From Wallemia ichthyophaga EXF-994 (lineage: Eukaryota; Basidiomycota; Wallemiomycetes; Wallemiales; Wallemiaceae), in the NCBI RefSeq assembly GCF_000400465.1, contig NW_008806276.1, forward strand, positions 1 to 64,000: a stretch of 64,000 nucleotides of DNA, in the 5' to 3' direction. This document shows, piece after piece, positions 9,434 through 20,847 of this stretch; position 1 is the first letter of the stretch; each line of letters begins with the position of its first letter. The notes under the pieces are model-generated. The model saw only the letters and a list, made by a program, of their open reading frames with translations. It was not told the origin of the DNA and searched no databases. A program made the position numbers and the translations under genes.

Positions 9434-10332
9434 GATTGCTTGGAACGTCAGATCTCCATGACATTACAATACCATTCCTTGAGATGCTAGGATTCATTCC
9501 AGCGACCGTTTTATAGGGCATTGCCAGCCCAGCTGCTTCGTAATGTCTTTTAAAAACTCAAGCACAAAAAAAGCTCCAAGATCTGTGTGCTGCATAAGTA
9601 ATGGTTTAATACTTATCCAAAGTACCCACTACTCTGCTCTTTTTAAGGCCACGATAAAGAAGTAAAAGTTTGGAATGGAGCGATTTTGTTTGGTTGAAAA
9701 TTTCCAAGTTTCACCATAATCGTTTCACGTGATTCGTATGTTGTTTGATTCACCAAACAGATTTTCTAGGCACGGTTGACGAGCAGCACATGACGAAAGT
9801 GAGTTATCTATGAGTAAATTGATGTGGATGGACAAAATCAGACGTCAAATTTGAGCGCAGCAAGTTGAACAAAAAATTCTAAGCGTTTCAACCGTTCGCC
9901 GGTCATTCCTTGTGTAATCATCTGATAAGGAACGACGGCACGGGCTGTCTCTGCCACGTACATTGCTTGGTCTCAATTGGTTAAAGTAATTACCATCTAT
10001 TGTCAAGACAAGGGAATTGTATTGATATACTTAGAACAATCCAGACGATTACCTAAAGAGCAAGGTAACTGATGCTGAGATTGAGACTCTTACAAAACAA
10101 GCTCAAGCAGTGGGGTGTTGCTATTGCGGAGCCCAAACAGTTTACGAATCTCTTGGAGAGTGTTTAATTAACCTAGGTAATTGACTCAGTCCAATCATTT
10201 GAATGGATTACCATAATCGTCTGAATGAATTACCACATTGTCATCCATTTTGACGTGGGAAGCAGTTGCGTAATTAAATCGAGTGGATAAGAAGACACAA
10301 TCTTCTTTTTTACACTCAACACACTCACATTC
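9434..10332. other. intergenic, one short coding-like stretch
   Basis: Mostly featureless AT-rich DNA. Around 10063-10180 the plus strand reads a coding-like stretch with the cysteine motif CCYCGAQTVYESLGEC followed by a possible donor (GTAATT), but no matching exon was found. The last 60 bases form the leader of the dehydrogenase gene, with a pyrimidine-rich stretch. Confidence 0.4.
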
Positions 10333-11232
10333 ATGGCATCTAACGATCAAGCATCTAACAACAACTCTGAGTTTAGACTCGACAACCTCTTCTCCACCAA
10401 AGGCAAGCTCGCGTTAGTGTCTGGCGGTGGCAGCGGCATAGGACTAATGATTTCACAAGCGTTGGCCGTCAATGGTGCGCACGTGTACATCTTCTCGAGG
10501 TCAGAGAAAGTGAGACTGGTCGCGGAGACGTACAACAAGGGCGATATTAGTGGAAAGATAACTGCCTTGCAAGGGGACGTCACGAGCAAGGAAAGCATCA
10601 AGAGTCTCGTCGAGGAGTATTCGAAGCACGAGGATAGACTCGACATTCTAGTGAACAATAGTGGAATCGCCGGTTCTAAGGTGAATTTCAGTACAAACTC
10701 GGTCGAAGAATTAAGCAACAACCTTTTCAACAGTGACACATTCGAGAACTGGGAGGAAGTAATGCGTACCAACGTTAGTTCTGCGTATTTCGTGTCTGCT
10801 GCGTTTTTGCCACTGCTTAACAAGTCCAGTGAGACACAGAAAGGATGGTCAGCTACCATTCTAAACGTTACGTCTATCTCTGGCTCCGTCAAGATAACAC
10901 AACATCATCCGGCTTACAACTGCAGCAAGGCGGCAGCAAACTACCTCACAAAATCACTTGCAAACGAGCTCAATCTTAATGGCTTCAAGATCAGAGTTAA
11001 CGCTGTAGCGCCAGGGGTTTTTGGCTCTGAAATGACTGCAGGTGGATCGTCCGCCAATCAGAAATCGAAAATCGAAAACGACAAGTACAAGAGCCTCCCA
11101 AGTGGCCGCGTTGGAGATGATAAAGATATGGCACAAGCAGCTCTCTTTTTGATCCTCGACCAGTACGTCAACGCCCAAAGCATAATCGTCGATGGAGGTG
11201 AGTGTGGCGGCATTAATGACGTCATATGTTAG
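10333..11232 (+). CDS. short-chain dehydrogenase/reductase
   Basis: An intact, intronless 299-residue classical SDR, a NAD(P)-dependent oxidoreductase with a Rossmann fold. The cofactor motif is SGGGSGIG (residues about 30-37; TGxxxGIG in the family, with Ser in place of Thr). The NNSG motif follows at about residue 113, a catalytic serine in NVTSISGS, and the YNCSK active-site Tyr/Lys. The C-terminus has the usual RVNAVAPGVFGSEM and IIVDGG segments. An arginine soon after the Rossmann glycines (SRSEKVR) hints at NADPH preference, which is inference. There is no signal peptide. It stands alone in a decayed region with no pathway neighbours, so the substrate is unknown. Confidence 0.9.
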   Translation: MASNDQASNNNSEFRLDNLFSTKGKLALVSGGGSGIGLMISQALAVNGAHVYIFSRSEKVRLVAETYNKGDISGKITALQGDVTSKESIKSLVEEYSKHEDRLDILVNNSGIAGSKVNFSTNSVEELSNNLFNSDTFENWEEVMRTNVSSAYFVSAAFLPLLNKSSETQKGWSATILNVTSISGSVKITQHHPAYNCSKAAANYLTKSLANELNLNGFKIRVNAVAPGVFGSEMTAGGSSANQKSKIENDKYKSLPSGRVGDDKDMAQAALFLILDQYVNAQSIIVDGGECGGINDVIC

Positions 11233-14200
11233 CTGAAAAGTACTCATTCCCCTTACAGGATACCAAGTCAATCATGGCCAATAATTTTGGGTGAGATGGT
11301 TTTTGCTGTTGAATGATATAATGAATGATGTAATTAATGACGTTGGCGCAGCTGGATTATTGTCTGTGATTCGGCCATTGGCCCAGAGTACCAGAGTGAA
11401 ACATTTCACCTTGGTGCTAAGTCATTTTATGAGGGACAAGTCAATGACCATAGCTTGATTAGAAAGTCAATCCAAGGAATGAATTGGGAAAAATTGTCAG
11501 TAAATATGTCACAATGAGTATTTCAATCAGTAAAAATGAACGACATTTTTAAGTATATTAAATGGATTCATGTGGCAACTCATACAGCACGTGTTTGCAT
11601 ATCTCACCAGATGACATCACCTACTATAGAGCTCTACATCCTCACTTTTCGTTGATTAAGCTGTGACTCTGAAGATGTTTTATGTTCTCCGCTGAGTGCG
11701 ATTGCGATATTCATCTCTCGTCTCGACTCACGAAGCGCATTCGTCATCAAAGATTCCGCGATCAACGATCAGCGATCAGCGAAGAACGGTGATGAGTCTG
11801 CGATGAATTGAGATTCATAACTCTGATAAAGCTGCTAAGCCGACTAGTTGACTAACCGACTAGCCTTCTTGGTTAATGCTGCCTTCTTCGTTCCTCTCTC
11901 CGTCACCATCACTGCCACCAAGAGGGATAGTCACATTAAACTTATTCAACTTATTAAACTTCGATTTCGTCTTATTACTCGCTTAGTTGTGCTGGATCGT
12001 TAAAAATGTCCATCAAGCAAAGGAGTGTGATAATGTTCAATCGATTGTACACTATATTTAAGTATCTACACTGCCTTCTTCAAAAAGGCCAGATAGGTCA
12101 TTCTATTCGCTTGCCACTGATTAATCGATTAACTTGACGGAGATAGTATCCGTATTCATTAAAACCGAGGAAGTGTCACTTTGAGGGCTTGGCGCGAAGG
12201 GTTCATATTCGTCTTCCTGATGAAATTGAGAGTCTGTTAGTTGCAAGGGGGCTAGCATGACTACGGTCAATAGATTCCTGCACATTATCTTTTTGCTCAA
12301 TCAAGAGAGAAGAGGCCGTTGCACTAAGTTTACGCGAACTATCCGGACCTACATGGGAATTTCAGGCTTATATGTTGGGCTGCCGAATGTAGAGTGCATC
12401 TGGCCATACGTCTTTGGCATTGTGATGAACGGCATTTTCAGTGGCTGCATCAACAAAGAAGCATTCGCCAGGATGATCATAATTCGGTTTTGATCTTCGA
12501 AGCGCTTTCGAGCGCTTCTCGTTTTCATCGGGGAATTACCCTTTATTTTGCTAGAGGAAGCACGTATATCTGTTTCAGAATCTTCAGAACTCCATAAAGT
12601 CTCGCTAATTGAGTTGCTTCTTTTAGGGGTACCAACAGCGAGATCAGGGAAACCCTTTAAAAATTGCCGTAGTTGTGTCTTCGATGCCTATAGATAACGC
12701 ATGATTAGCTGGCTGCTATTTACAAAAGCTGCAAAGAGACGCTTACACGCGCGCTTTGTCTCGTTCTAGAGGTCTTGTCCTTCTTGCGAGCATCATTTGA
12801 TGCAGGGAAAACGATTGCTTTTGGCATAATTTTGGTTGCAAGTATCATGTTGCAATTGGTCCTTGTTAAGCGTTTGAGTTATGGGATGCAAACGCGTCGA
12901 GAAAGGCATTCGACATTCGATTTTTAGTCAATTTCATCGAAACATAAATGGAAAATGGTTTAGAAATCAAAATCAGCTTATCAATTATCACATTTTTTAT
13001 AGGATTCCATAGATTATGCAGGCGCTTTTCCTGCTTTTCTCCCTTTGCTTTGATCTTCGGGTAATGTTTGTGAATCCGGCGAAAAAGATAATAATGAGGG
13101 AGATAACCCAGTGGAAGTAACTGAACTTTATTGAATTTTCATATCAAAGTATCAATTATTTAGCATACTTCGTTATCAAGGCTGTACAAACCTTGGCATC
13201 TGATTGTTGATAGCTTGCTATGTGAGGATAGATACATACGAAGGCGATATTTTAGGAAGGACTTTAGAGAAAAGTAGCTTTTTATGCCGAAGGGAATTAA
13301 AGATCGACGTGTCATCATTGCAGCATGGCTGCCGATGCACTTAGATAGAGGGCAGACGCTGCGATAAAAAAGGTTCAAGAAGAAATAGAAGTAAATTTTG
13401 AGTGTCATAGGTATTTGAAGATGACAACGTCGCATACCTCAGTCCCTATCATTCTCATGCAGTGGTGCCTACCTCTGTCAAAGCGTTAATAAGTTCGCGA
13501 GTTAAATGACCATGATAAACTTTCCAAACCTGCTAAAAACTGGAAGATCGCATTTGACAACAAACGGAGATAATCCCTCCGTGATGCTGGCCTTAAAGAG
13601 TTAATGTCATACTTGCAACCAAAGCTGGAGACTCTTAAGATATATTCGGCTAGGATTAATAACGCCTTGCATTTGATGGGGTCTCATTCAAAGACCTTGC
13701 ACTGTAAGGTCTCATATTTAAACAATTTAGGTATATTGACGTTTTATTTGCACTACTTTGACTTTTTAACTTCTCAACAAATCGTTGAACCATTACTATT
13801 TAATCTAATAAGAAGAGGTGGATGTGTTGAAAATTTGGTTCATCTGCCTTGTGGAGCCGTAGCAGTCAACTTGAAACGACATTGAAAACTATTTCACTTC
13901 AGTATTTGGAAGAACTAATTTATGAACAGTTAGGGGGATCAACATGGACTTGTTTGAAATCTGCCGAAAAGATATGTAAACTCACAAGGTGGCTACTTTC
14001 ATCTTTGAACACAGCAAGTCAGATACATTTGGCGATAGATTTAACCGCGATTTTCATGACGACTCAAGTTCAAAGCCAGAAGAAGTATTAATTACTCTAA
14101 GAAACATCAATCAATAAGCATTCTATCGTTTCTTTTCGATATTCCAACTTTCGTGATGAAATGGTTCGTGAAGAGGGGCTGTTATGGAGACAATTTAATT

Positions 14201-14667
14201 TTTTGATTCGATGTTTAAGTTGAATTTAAGGAATCCCTCAAGCTTGAGATAATATTTAAATAGTATGTGCTATACCTGCCAAGTAATTACACTTAACTCA
14301 GGAACTTACGACATTCACGTGCCTTAAAGAAGTTTACCAAATTGAATTTTGTAATCAATTAGTGTAACGTAGGTATAGAATCGCGTGTAATTTAGGTGAA
14401 GAATCACATGTCTTACAGAGCGGATCCTTGCATTCATGAGTACTCTAATGCGTTCGGCCTGCGGTCAAATAAGCCAAGACGCAATTGATTTCACCGGCTT
14501 AGAAGCTCTGACAATTAATAAAAAAAACCTCTACATAGCCATCTCATTCATACGAGATTCCCTTGATGCAGACCGATGTAATTATATATAGAAAGCTGCC
14601 AAGGTCTAAATATAAATGCGCAATTTTGATTTCTCTTGATTGATAGATATCGATAAAGCTAAGTCAA
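11233..14667. other. 3.4-kb gene-poor stretch with relic fragments
   Basis: No intact gene is apparent. At about 11764-11790 a short GATCARCGA unit repeats. The minus strand around 12560-12375 has a coding-like run (DHPGECFFVDAATENAVHHN and WPDALYIRQPN) without a start codon, then a stop. The plus strand from 13604 to 14091 holds two overlapping frames with LRR-like words (LETLKIYSARINNAL; LKTISLQYLEEL), suggesting another decayed LRR gene. Nothing else is recognisable. Confidence 0.45.
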
Positions 14668-16329
14668 ATGTATAATCATCAAAATGGATTTGAAAACCAG
14701 CTACTCTACCGCGACTACTATCGCTTTCCAACACCCGGCAACTCAATAGCACCGCCTCCTCATCCTCAAGACTACGGGTTGAGAGTACAGCCAGAATTAA
14801 GCAAATCAAGCAGATTGTTCCAAACCTCTCTGCACCCACCCGAGCCAGAGTAAGTAGTGTTTTGATAGCGTAGATAGGCTCCTGACATCACTGCATGAAC
14901 ATCTTGGCAAGCAATGGCCCTTATTATAGAAGGTGGATACGAATTATAACGGTGCAATTTACGCCTAACGAAATGTAGCACTCCAATTCCACAACTGCAA
15001 CAATCGCAGCAACTTCTCCAACCACAATCGCAGCAACTTCTCCAACCACAACCACAGCCTCAATATATTAAATCACAACCTCAGTATCAACAACAAAATG
15101 TACCACCACAAAGACAACCCCCACAATATCAGAGTCAAGTACGCTTCGAGGAACCAGCTAATCACGTGAACAATCAAAGACCTCAAAGACCGCGGAGAAA
15201 GAGGCCTACCAATGAAACACGCTCTTTTGGCCGTGGTGTTAAAGTAAATTATCAGTATTCGGAATGTACCGGCAGAAAAAAGGCGTTGTGCATTGTGAAT
15301 TGAGGTCTTAAAAATTACGCTGACACATCTGACGCAAGTTTAAGGGAATCAACTACGTAGGGACCGAAAATGAATTAGGTGGATGCCAGAACGACGCTGT
15401 GAGTGCACTTGCGCATTCAATACCCTTTTAAGACTCTTTGCAGGACAAAATACGAAGATTTTTGATCAAGAGATGCGGATATAAGCCTCAAAACATTATG
15501 CTTCTCAAGGATTCGAGTGAGATGGGTCAGAATATGCAGCCAACAAAGAGAAACCTCTTTAGAGCCATGGATTGGCTGGTGCAGGGTGCTAAGCTTAACG
15601 ACGCACTGTTTTTTCACTATAGTGGACATGGTGGACGCACAAAAGACTTGAGCGGTGATGAAATCGATGGTTTTGATGAAACTATCTTTCCTGTGGACTT
15701 TCAAAAGGTTGTTCATGTGTTTCAAAAAAGTACTACTGACATCCATTAAGGCTGGTCATATAATCGATGACACAATGCATGAGAAGCTAGTACAGCCACT
15801 GCCTGGTAGGTACACCGTTGGGTGATAATTTTCGCTGACAATAGAAGCTGGCTGTAGACTCACTGCGCTATTTGACTCTTGCCATAGTGGTACAGCGCTT
15901 GATCTGCCGTTCATGTACGACAGTAATGGTGAGGTCAAAGAGCCGGACGTCTTGAAAATGGCAGCCGGTGAACTGTTTTCTCACAAATTACCTAACGGGA
16001 TGATACTACCTCTACACGATATTTATTATTTTTCCAAAAAGCTGCTCACTGGCAGGTCAGAGGACAAGAAGCGAAAAAAGACGAAATTCAGTCCAGCGGA
16101 TGTAATTATGTTCGCAGCTTCCAAGGATTCAGAGACAGCTGCAGACGCTGGTCAGAGTGGCGCTATGAGCTATGCTTTTCTATCAATCCTCTACAAAAAT
16201 CGTGACGATGATCTCTCTTTCATCGATCTTTTAAATACTATCCGTGATCACATGAGAGGTACATACAGCCAACGGCCTCAACTCAGTAGCAGTCATGAGC
16301 TTGACATGGATCTCGCTTTCGTGTGCTGA
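14668..16329 (+). CDS. type I metacaspase
   Basis: Metacaspases are caspase-fold cysteine peptidases that cleave after Arg/Lys, with roles in stress, clearance of aggregates and cell death. Exons 14668-14850, 14979-15294, 15339-15398, 15444-15707, 15751-15805 and 15848-16329 join into one frame. The first part is a Pro/Gln-rich prodomain (LQQSQQLLQPQ repeated), then the p20 domain opens CTGRKKALCI with GINYVGTENELGGCQNDA. The catalytic His is in HYSGHGG and the catalytic Cys in DSCHSGTALDLPF, both intact. The p10 part has FAASKDSETAAD and MSYAFL. The first intron (127 nt) is unusually long for this window; the other four are 42-45 nt. The SDEIDGFDE-type acidic stretch after the His is conserved. 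This is an intact gene amid relics. Confidence 0.92.
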
Positions 16330-17023
16330 ATCCAATTGTTCTATTGACTATGCTGATCAGCCATCAATCTAAGCAGTGGATAGAAAATAAACTCAATGAA
16401 AGCTAAAAACAACAAGCATTGAAACTAGCTTGTGCTTTGTATTTTCACAACATACTTCTTTCCAAAATACCATCACCTTCATTAGCAGTAGTAAATCTGC
16501 AAGCTTATCATTAGAAATTTTTCAAGGAAACTTTGAAAAAAGCCCTACTCCTAGGATCTACGTGTCAGCTTTTACTCTTCAAGATAGCCAAAATCTTCTC
16601 TTAAAAATGAAAACATACATTTGAAAAATTCATTTGAAAAATGGGAGCAAGGTTTGTCATAAAGTGTAAATTAAGCATCCATTAAATGCATGAATTCTGT
16701 AAACTTCTTCATTGAGTTTTTAATCTACACAAAGCATCTATTAAGAGCATGGACTAACCTAAACTAAACCTAAACCTAACCATCTGGGTTGTGGTTTTTG
16801 TTGAAGCAATCGTACCAGGATGAAATAAACAAAAAGATGATGAGTATAGGTGCAGAAGGTATGCTGCCTTTTATACTCGCGATTGTGCGCTAGTGAATAG
16901 AATCGGAGAATCGACGCGCGAGATCAGATCAAAATAATTAAAATTCTGGAAATATCCGATCTTTCGGGGTGGAGGAGGGCAGCAAAGCTAAGAACATGGG
17001 CTTTTCAAAGGCGTTGAATCTGC
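16330..17023. other. intergenic with telomere-like motif
   Basis: There is no convincing gene. A direct repeat pair (AAGCATCCATTAAATGCATG near 16673 and a variant near 16734) precedes a CCTAAAC-rich patch at 16753-16781. Confidence 0.45.
16753..16781 (+). repeat. telomere-like CTAAAC/CTAAC patch
   Basis: About five consecutive units of CTAAAC or CTAAC occur here. Shorter versions lie at 7-19 (CCTAACCTAACCT) and 5883-5896 (CCTAAACCTAACCT). The units resemble degenerate C-rich telomere repeats, but the organism's telomere unit is not known from this window. Confidence 0.45.
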
Positions 17024-17293
17024 CTAACCATTGATATACCTTCCAGCTACACCCGTTGCCTTGATACTAAAAATTTGCATTTGAAGTTCTAGGAAATCGT
17101 CTAACGCGTCTCGAGTTTGGTCCTTTAGCGCGAAAATAGTTTTGATACGTCAAAACGCACTGCAAAAGCCAAACAGTCGACTCCTAGCTGGATGCAAAGT
17201 AATATGTGCAACTTGTCTTGTCAAGAATCCCTTGGACCCATCGTCGATGAATTTGATTGGGCCAGGCCGCAAAAATAAGCCCAACAATAGCGG
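17024..17293 (-). pseudogene. unidentified gene relic
   Basis: The minus strand is open for about 90 codons except for one TGA in a position reading like Trp (FGFCSAF then RIKTIFALKD). Composition and codon quality look protein-like: FIDDGSKGFLTRQVAHITLH and RDALDDFLELQMQIFSIKA. There is no start codon and it ends in TAG. I do not recognise the family. Confidence 0.35.
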
Positions 17294-17546
17294 CTAGATA
17301 ATTTAAACTTTACAGTAGTTTTCACCCCAAATACCCCCGCAAAGGCCTTCCACCTACCCTCACATACTTGCGCGTTGTGGCCACCCTAGGCGCATAGACA
17401 ACATTAAAACAGAGCGATACTTTCAGTTAAACATCTGCAGGCTTCATTTAACACGCCCGCCTAATATTTTGGGTTTGGGTGCGGTGAAGGTGGCGCGTAC
17501 CTTTTTTTTTATAATAAAGACCTGAAGATCTAAGCTATTCACCCAA

Positions 17547-17592
17547 AGAAGTCGCCAAAGACTTCTATTGTACTCAAATCAAAAGATTTGAG
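17547..17592. other. two adjacent perfect hairpins
   Basis: AGAAGTC-GCCAAA-GACTTCT (17547-17566) is followed six bases later by CTCAAATC-AAAA-GATTTGAG (17573-17592). Both stems are perfect (7 and 8 bp). No ORF or tRNA surrounds them; their role is unknown. Confidence 0.5.
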
Positions 17593-18667
17593 AGAATGTC
17601 TAGTCTGACCCGTCCTCACTAGAGGCGCCCACTCAAATTGCTCTAGATGTTTCTTACGTTCTAGCTTTTCCTAAGCTTAAGCTAAACGTGGGATACCTCC
17701 TCTACAGTGTTTATGCTCAAATGCAAATGCATAGCTCTTCTAAATTATCCATATCATAGCGTCTTAGCCATTGGAGACAATATATTGATGATTGTGATTT
17801 GAAAAATAAGGCGCTACCATCCGTGTATTGAGCTCTATTTGTGGCTATTGAATCAAATAGCTATCTTCAAATGACGTTCTAAGCCTGAATCAAAGCCGGT
17901 ATTCGACACATTATACGGATCTACCAACGTACTTTCCCCTCTCAGAACTAATTTACCATTATATCACTAAATGATTGAATCTCTGATGGTGACGCGTAAT
18001 TTTTGACTGAAGTCGAGCGTCTCGACACTACGACAATATAACATGTGACACAGATAGGTAGAATATTATAGCAAAACTACTACAGCTCGGTGATTATCGC
18101 CTATTCACTTTCTGTGCTAATACTGCTGTTTAAGTTGAGTCACGCCCACAGTCTATACGCAACCACCAAGATCGATAATCTTACTTGTCTAGTCTCAATT
18201 AATCAATCTAGTTGATTTTTTAAGCTTTTTAACAAACCATCTCGGTGCCTTACCATCCCTATATACTCTTGCCTACGTATCTTTTTAAAGTACCCGCTTA
18301 TGCTGATAAACCTTGGATAGCTCATTAGAGCCAAGAAACAAACCTTCTGTTAATTTTTCTTAAGTTGCGACTAAGCAACTTTATTTTTCTATAACCTAAC
18401 ACGATCAAAATCTGACTATCAATGACACTAACACTGTCTCACTACTTTGTTATGACATCAACTCAACGGATGAAAAGGTTGACCAAAACGTTCTGAGCGT
18501 TGATAATGGCCTCGTTTTATTTAATACTTATTTAGGTCATGCATTATGATAGATGCGGTGTAGTCGTGAGTGTCTTTCAGTTTGCACTTATTTGCATGGA
18601 TGAGATAGTGAAACATCAAAGTCGGTCGAGCTTTTCAAGTACTGTCTAAATTAAAGTGATACAAAGA
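17593..18667. other. gene-free stretch
   Basis: No open frame of note, RNA gene or repeat that I can support, apart from a CTATTTG/CAAATAG inverted pair near 17826-17851. Confidence 0.4.
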
Positions 18668-18884
18668 ATGACAGACAGCCTTTCAAATGAGGGAGATTGG
18701 AGTGCAGTTGACACCGACGAGATCATCGTACTTGACAAATTTAAAGTTAGTTGGGGTGTGCTGCACTCGTCTGGGCTATTAGTTATGATATGAAACGATC
18801 CCATTTACAAACCCTCAATTGCAAGACTTGAATGCATTGAATGGCGACTTGTTCGAGAACGTCGCCAGTGTGGAGGAGACTTAA
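18668..18884 (+). CDS. tentative two-exon small ORF
   Basis: ATG at 18668 opens an acidic peptide (MTDSLSNEGDWSAVDTDEII). A possible 70-nt intron (18756-18825) joins it to a second piece (LNALNGDLFENVASVEE) for 48 residues in total. The leader and composition look real, but the donor choice is not unique and the product may continue through another intron. It could also be the remains of a longer gene, because plus-strand frames further on (18841-19210, with FTGNALIATLCNLHGYYLDG) also look coding-like. Confidence 0.22.
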
Positions 18885-19274
18885 TTATCTACCGATTGAT
18901 CTTTTTATCCTCTTATTTTTATTACAACATGAAGCTCTTGCTGGATGTAGGTGGTTAGGAAATCAAAAGAAAAAGTTAAACTCTAAGAACACCGCTGGGA
19001 TGATAGTGATACGCGTCAATGTCACATTTCGTGATGCTGACAAGTAAGAGAAGCTGGGATGTTTTTACTGGTAACGCTTTGATTGCGACTCTGTGTAATC
19101 TCCATGGATATTACTTAGATGGAAAGAGGATCAGTGGCGGCAGACAGATGAGCTATCTGAGAATGTCTATTCTTGTAATGAGAAAGTACAAACGCATTCG
19201 ATTTAATAATTAAATACGATAACTTTTTAGTAGATATACTTTTAGAAAAGTACTTTTGCTGCGAAGGTACTATA

Positions 19275-19496
19275 TTAGGAAACTAATTCACAAGCGTTGA
19301 AGAACTTAAGTAAGCTTATTGTGTATACTTTGTTGTAATGCTTCTTTTTGTGATTGTGGAAGGCTCGTAGAATAATCAGGTTATTGCATATTGGACATTT
19401 AATACGGGTACGAGTTGGTTCGGTAAATCTTAACACCGATGTATTCATGTCACAGTGAGCTTCCCACTCTCTATAAATCTTGTTACTATCCAACAT
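19275..19496 (-). CDS. hypothetical small zinc-finger-like ORF
   Basis: A 73-codon frame with a true ATG encodes a single C2H2-like arrangement, CPIC-x11-H-x3-H (CPICNNLIILRAFHNHKKKH). One isolated finger in an otherwise unremarkable peptide could be chance, or the last exon or relic of a larger gene. No neighbour supports it. Confidence 0.3.
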   Translation of the reverse strand: MLDSNKIYREWEAHCDMNTSVLRFTEPTRTRIKCPICNNLIILRAFHNHKKKHYNKVYTISLLKFFNACELVS

Positions 19497-20060
19497 TGAT
19501 TTCCCACTTTGATAACATGTATTAGATGAAGAGTCTTTTTAGAATAAGAACGACAACAGAAGGTGTTGCATAAGAATGATTACATGCGCATAAAGACATA
19601 TCATGCTACAATATATACTTATTCAACTTCGTATTTCTTTATTTTCCACGTTGGCGATTTGGTGGTGCCTTTACAGCCGCAACTCACTTGCCAGCTATAT
19701 ATACGACGGCGCCAATTTGGATACAGCCTTAGGGCTACTAGGGGTAAATTTTAAGGTGTAAAAGTGCTATCGATGCGCTTTTTGCCTTTTATGACAAAGC
19801 CTAGTCGATTAAAGAAAATTTTTACAGGCGTATAATAGTCTCAATTCAGCATAAGATGAGGTTTTGTCTAGTGAAGCAATTCAATGATTTAATTTTAGAT
19901 ACGTCTATTTGAAATAAATGAGAGTCACATTCTATATTTCACACCAAATCTTGGTCAAGACATCACAGCAGTTTACCAATTAAAGCATTGTAGTCTAATT
20001 TTCATCTTTTATATTTTGTGTGATTCAGCGAAATAAAATTCGATATCACCAGAAAAAAAT

Positions 20061-20136
20061 ATGCTGCATCGATTAAAGCAAGAACGCCATGAATCGCACC
20101 TAAAACCTTATTGTAAGAGACGATGTTATAGAAAAT
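20061..20136 (+). repeat. dispersed repeat copy 2
   Basis: Starts ATGCTGCATCGATTAAAGCA and matches 6640-6716 closely through about 76 bp. This copy stays open longer (HESHLKPYCKRRCYRKW) than the first. The flanks of the two copies do not obviously align. Confidence 0.6.
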
Positions 20137-20847
20137 GGATTCATTACAGTCATCGGTACTGAGACATGAAGGCGGTCAATTGCTAGTGCTTAGGGACTTA
20201 AATTATTTACATCTTTAGCTGAGGTTATAAAGTATGCTTGTGGTTTTGTTGGTGGATGTAATGATAAGTGAGATTGCACATACGTTAAAGGTATCTGCGA
20301 TGCTGCTTGTGAGTAGTGTCAAAAAGCCGCGAGAGCATGCCGTAGATTACTAAAAATTGTTCTGGTATTCAGACTAGATTTCTTCAGATTTACTATATGA
20401 GAGCGCGTACACTAAATTACATTGGCCGCGTATGGTGAGTGAAATCCTGAAAATGTTTGTGCAGAATACATCTTATGCGTCGCAAAAGCACCTCAAATGT
20501 TTTATATGCTATGAGGTTTTGATATGCACATGTCTTCGCATAAATTTATTACACGGCGATTAGTCAGAGTGTCCCAATCGTTTGTTTAGTTTATCGAGTG
20601 TACATCTAACCTTGACTGGTTATCAATCAGATATAATATTAAACATGCCCTTAATAACCTGTGTGCGTATGACCTAGTGGTCAAGCGGCCCAACTCATTT
20701 CACGGGCCTATTTGAGACATCCAAATTTTCCCTTGAACAACAAGTAATCAGCTAGCAGAAATCCTCGATCATGTTGAATGAATCAACTAGAGTCATAACT
20801 AGCTCAGTGTAAGGTATACGCAATCTACAAATGACATAAAAAAAAAG
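20137..20847. other. gene-poor, with cysteine-rich relic
   Basis: Between 20221 and 20355 the plus strand reads a cysteine-rich frame (YACGFVGGCNDK, DCTYVKGICDAACE, CQKAARACRRLL) broken by TGA at 20269-20271 and TAG at 20314-20316. This resembles a decayed small secreted cysteine-rich protein of unknown family. The rest shows nothing I can support. Confidence 0.35.

Noticed and set aside
20668-20720. tRNA-like D-arm and anticodon-like hairpin (GACCTAGTGGTCAAGC)
   Set aside because: No pairing acceptor stem, no T arm with TTCGA, and no terminator in the right place.
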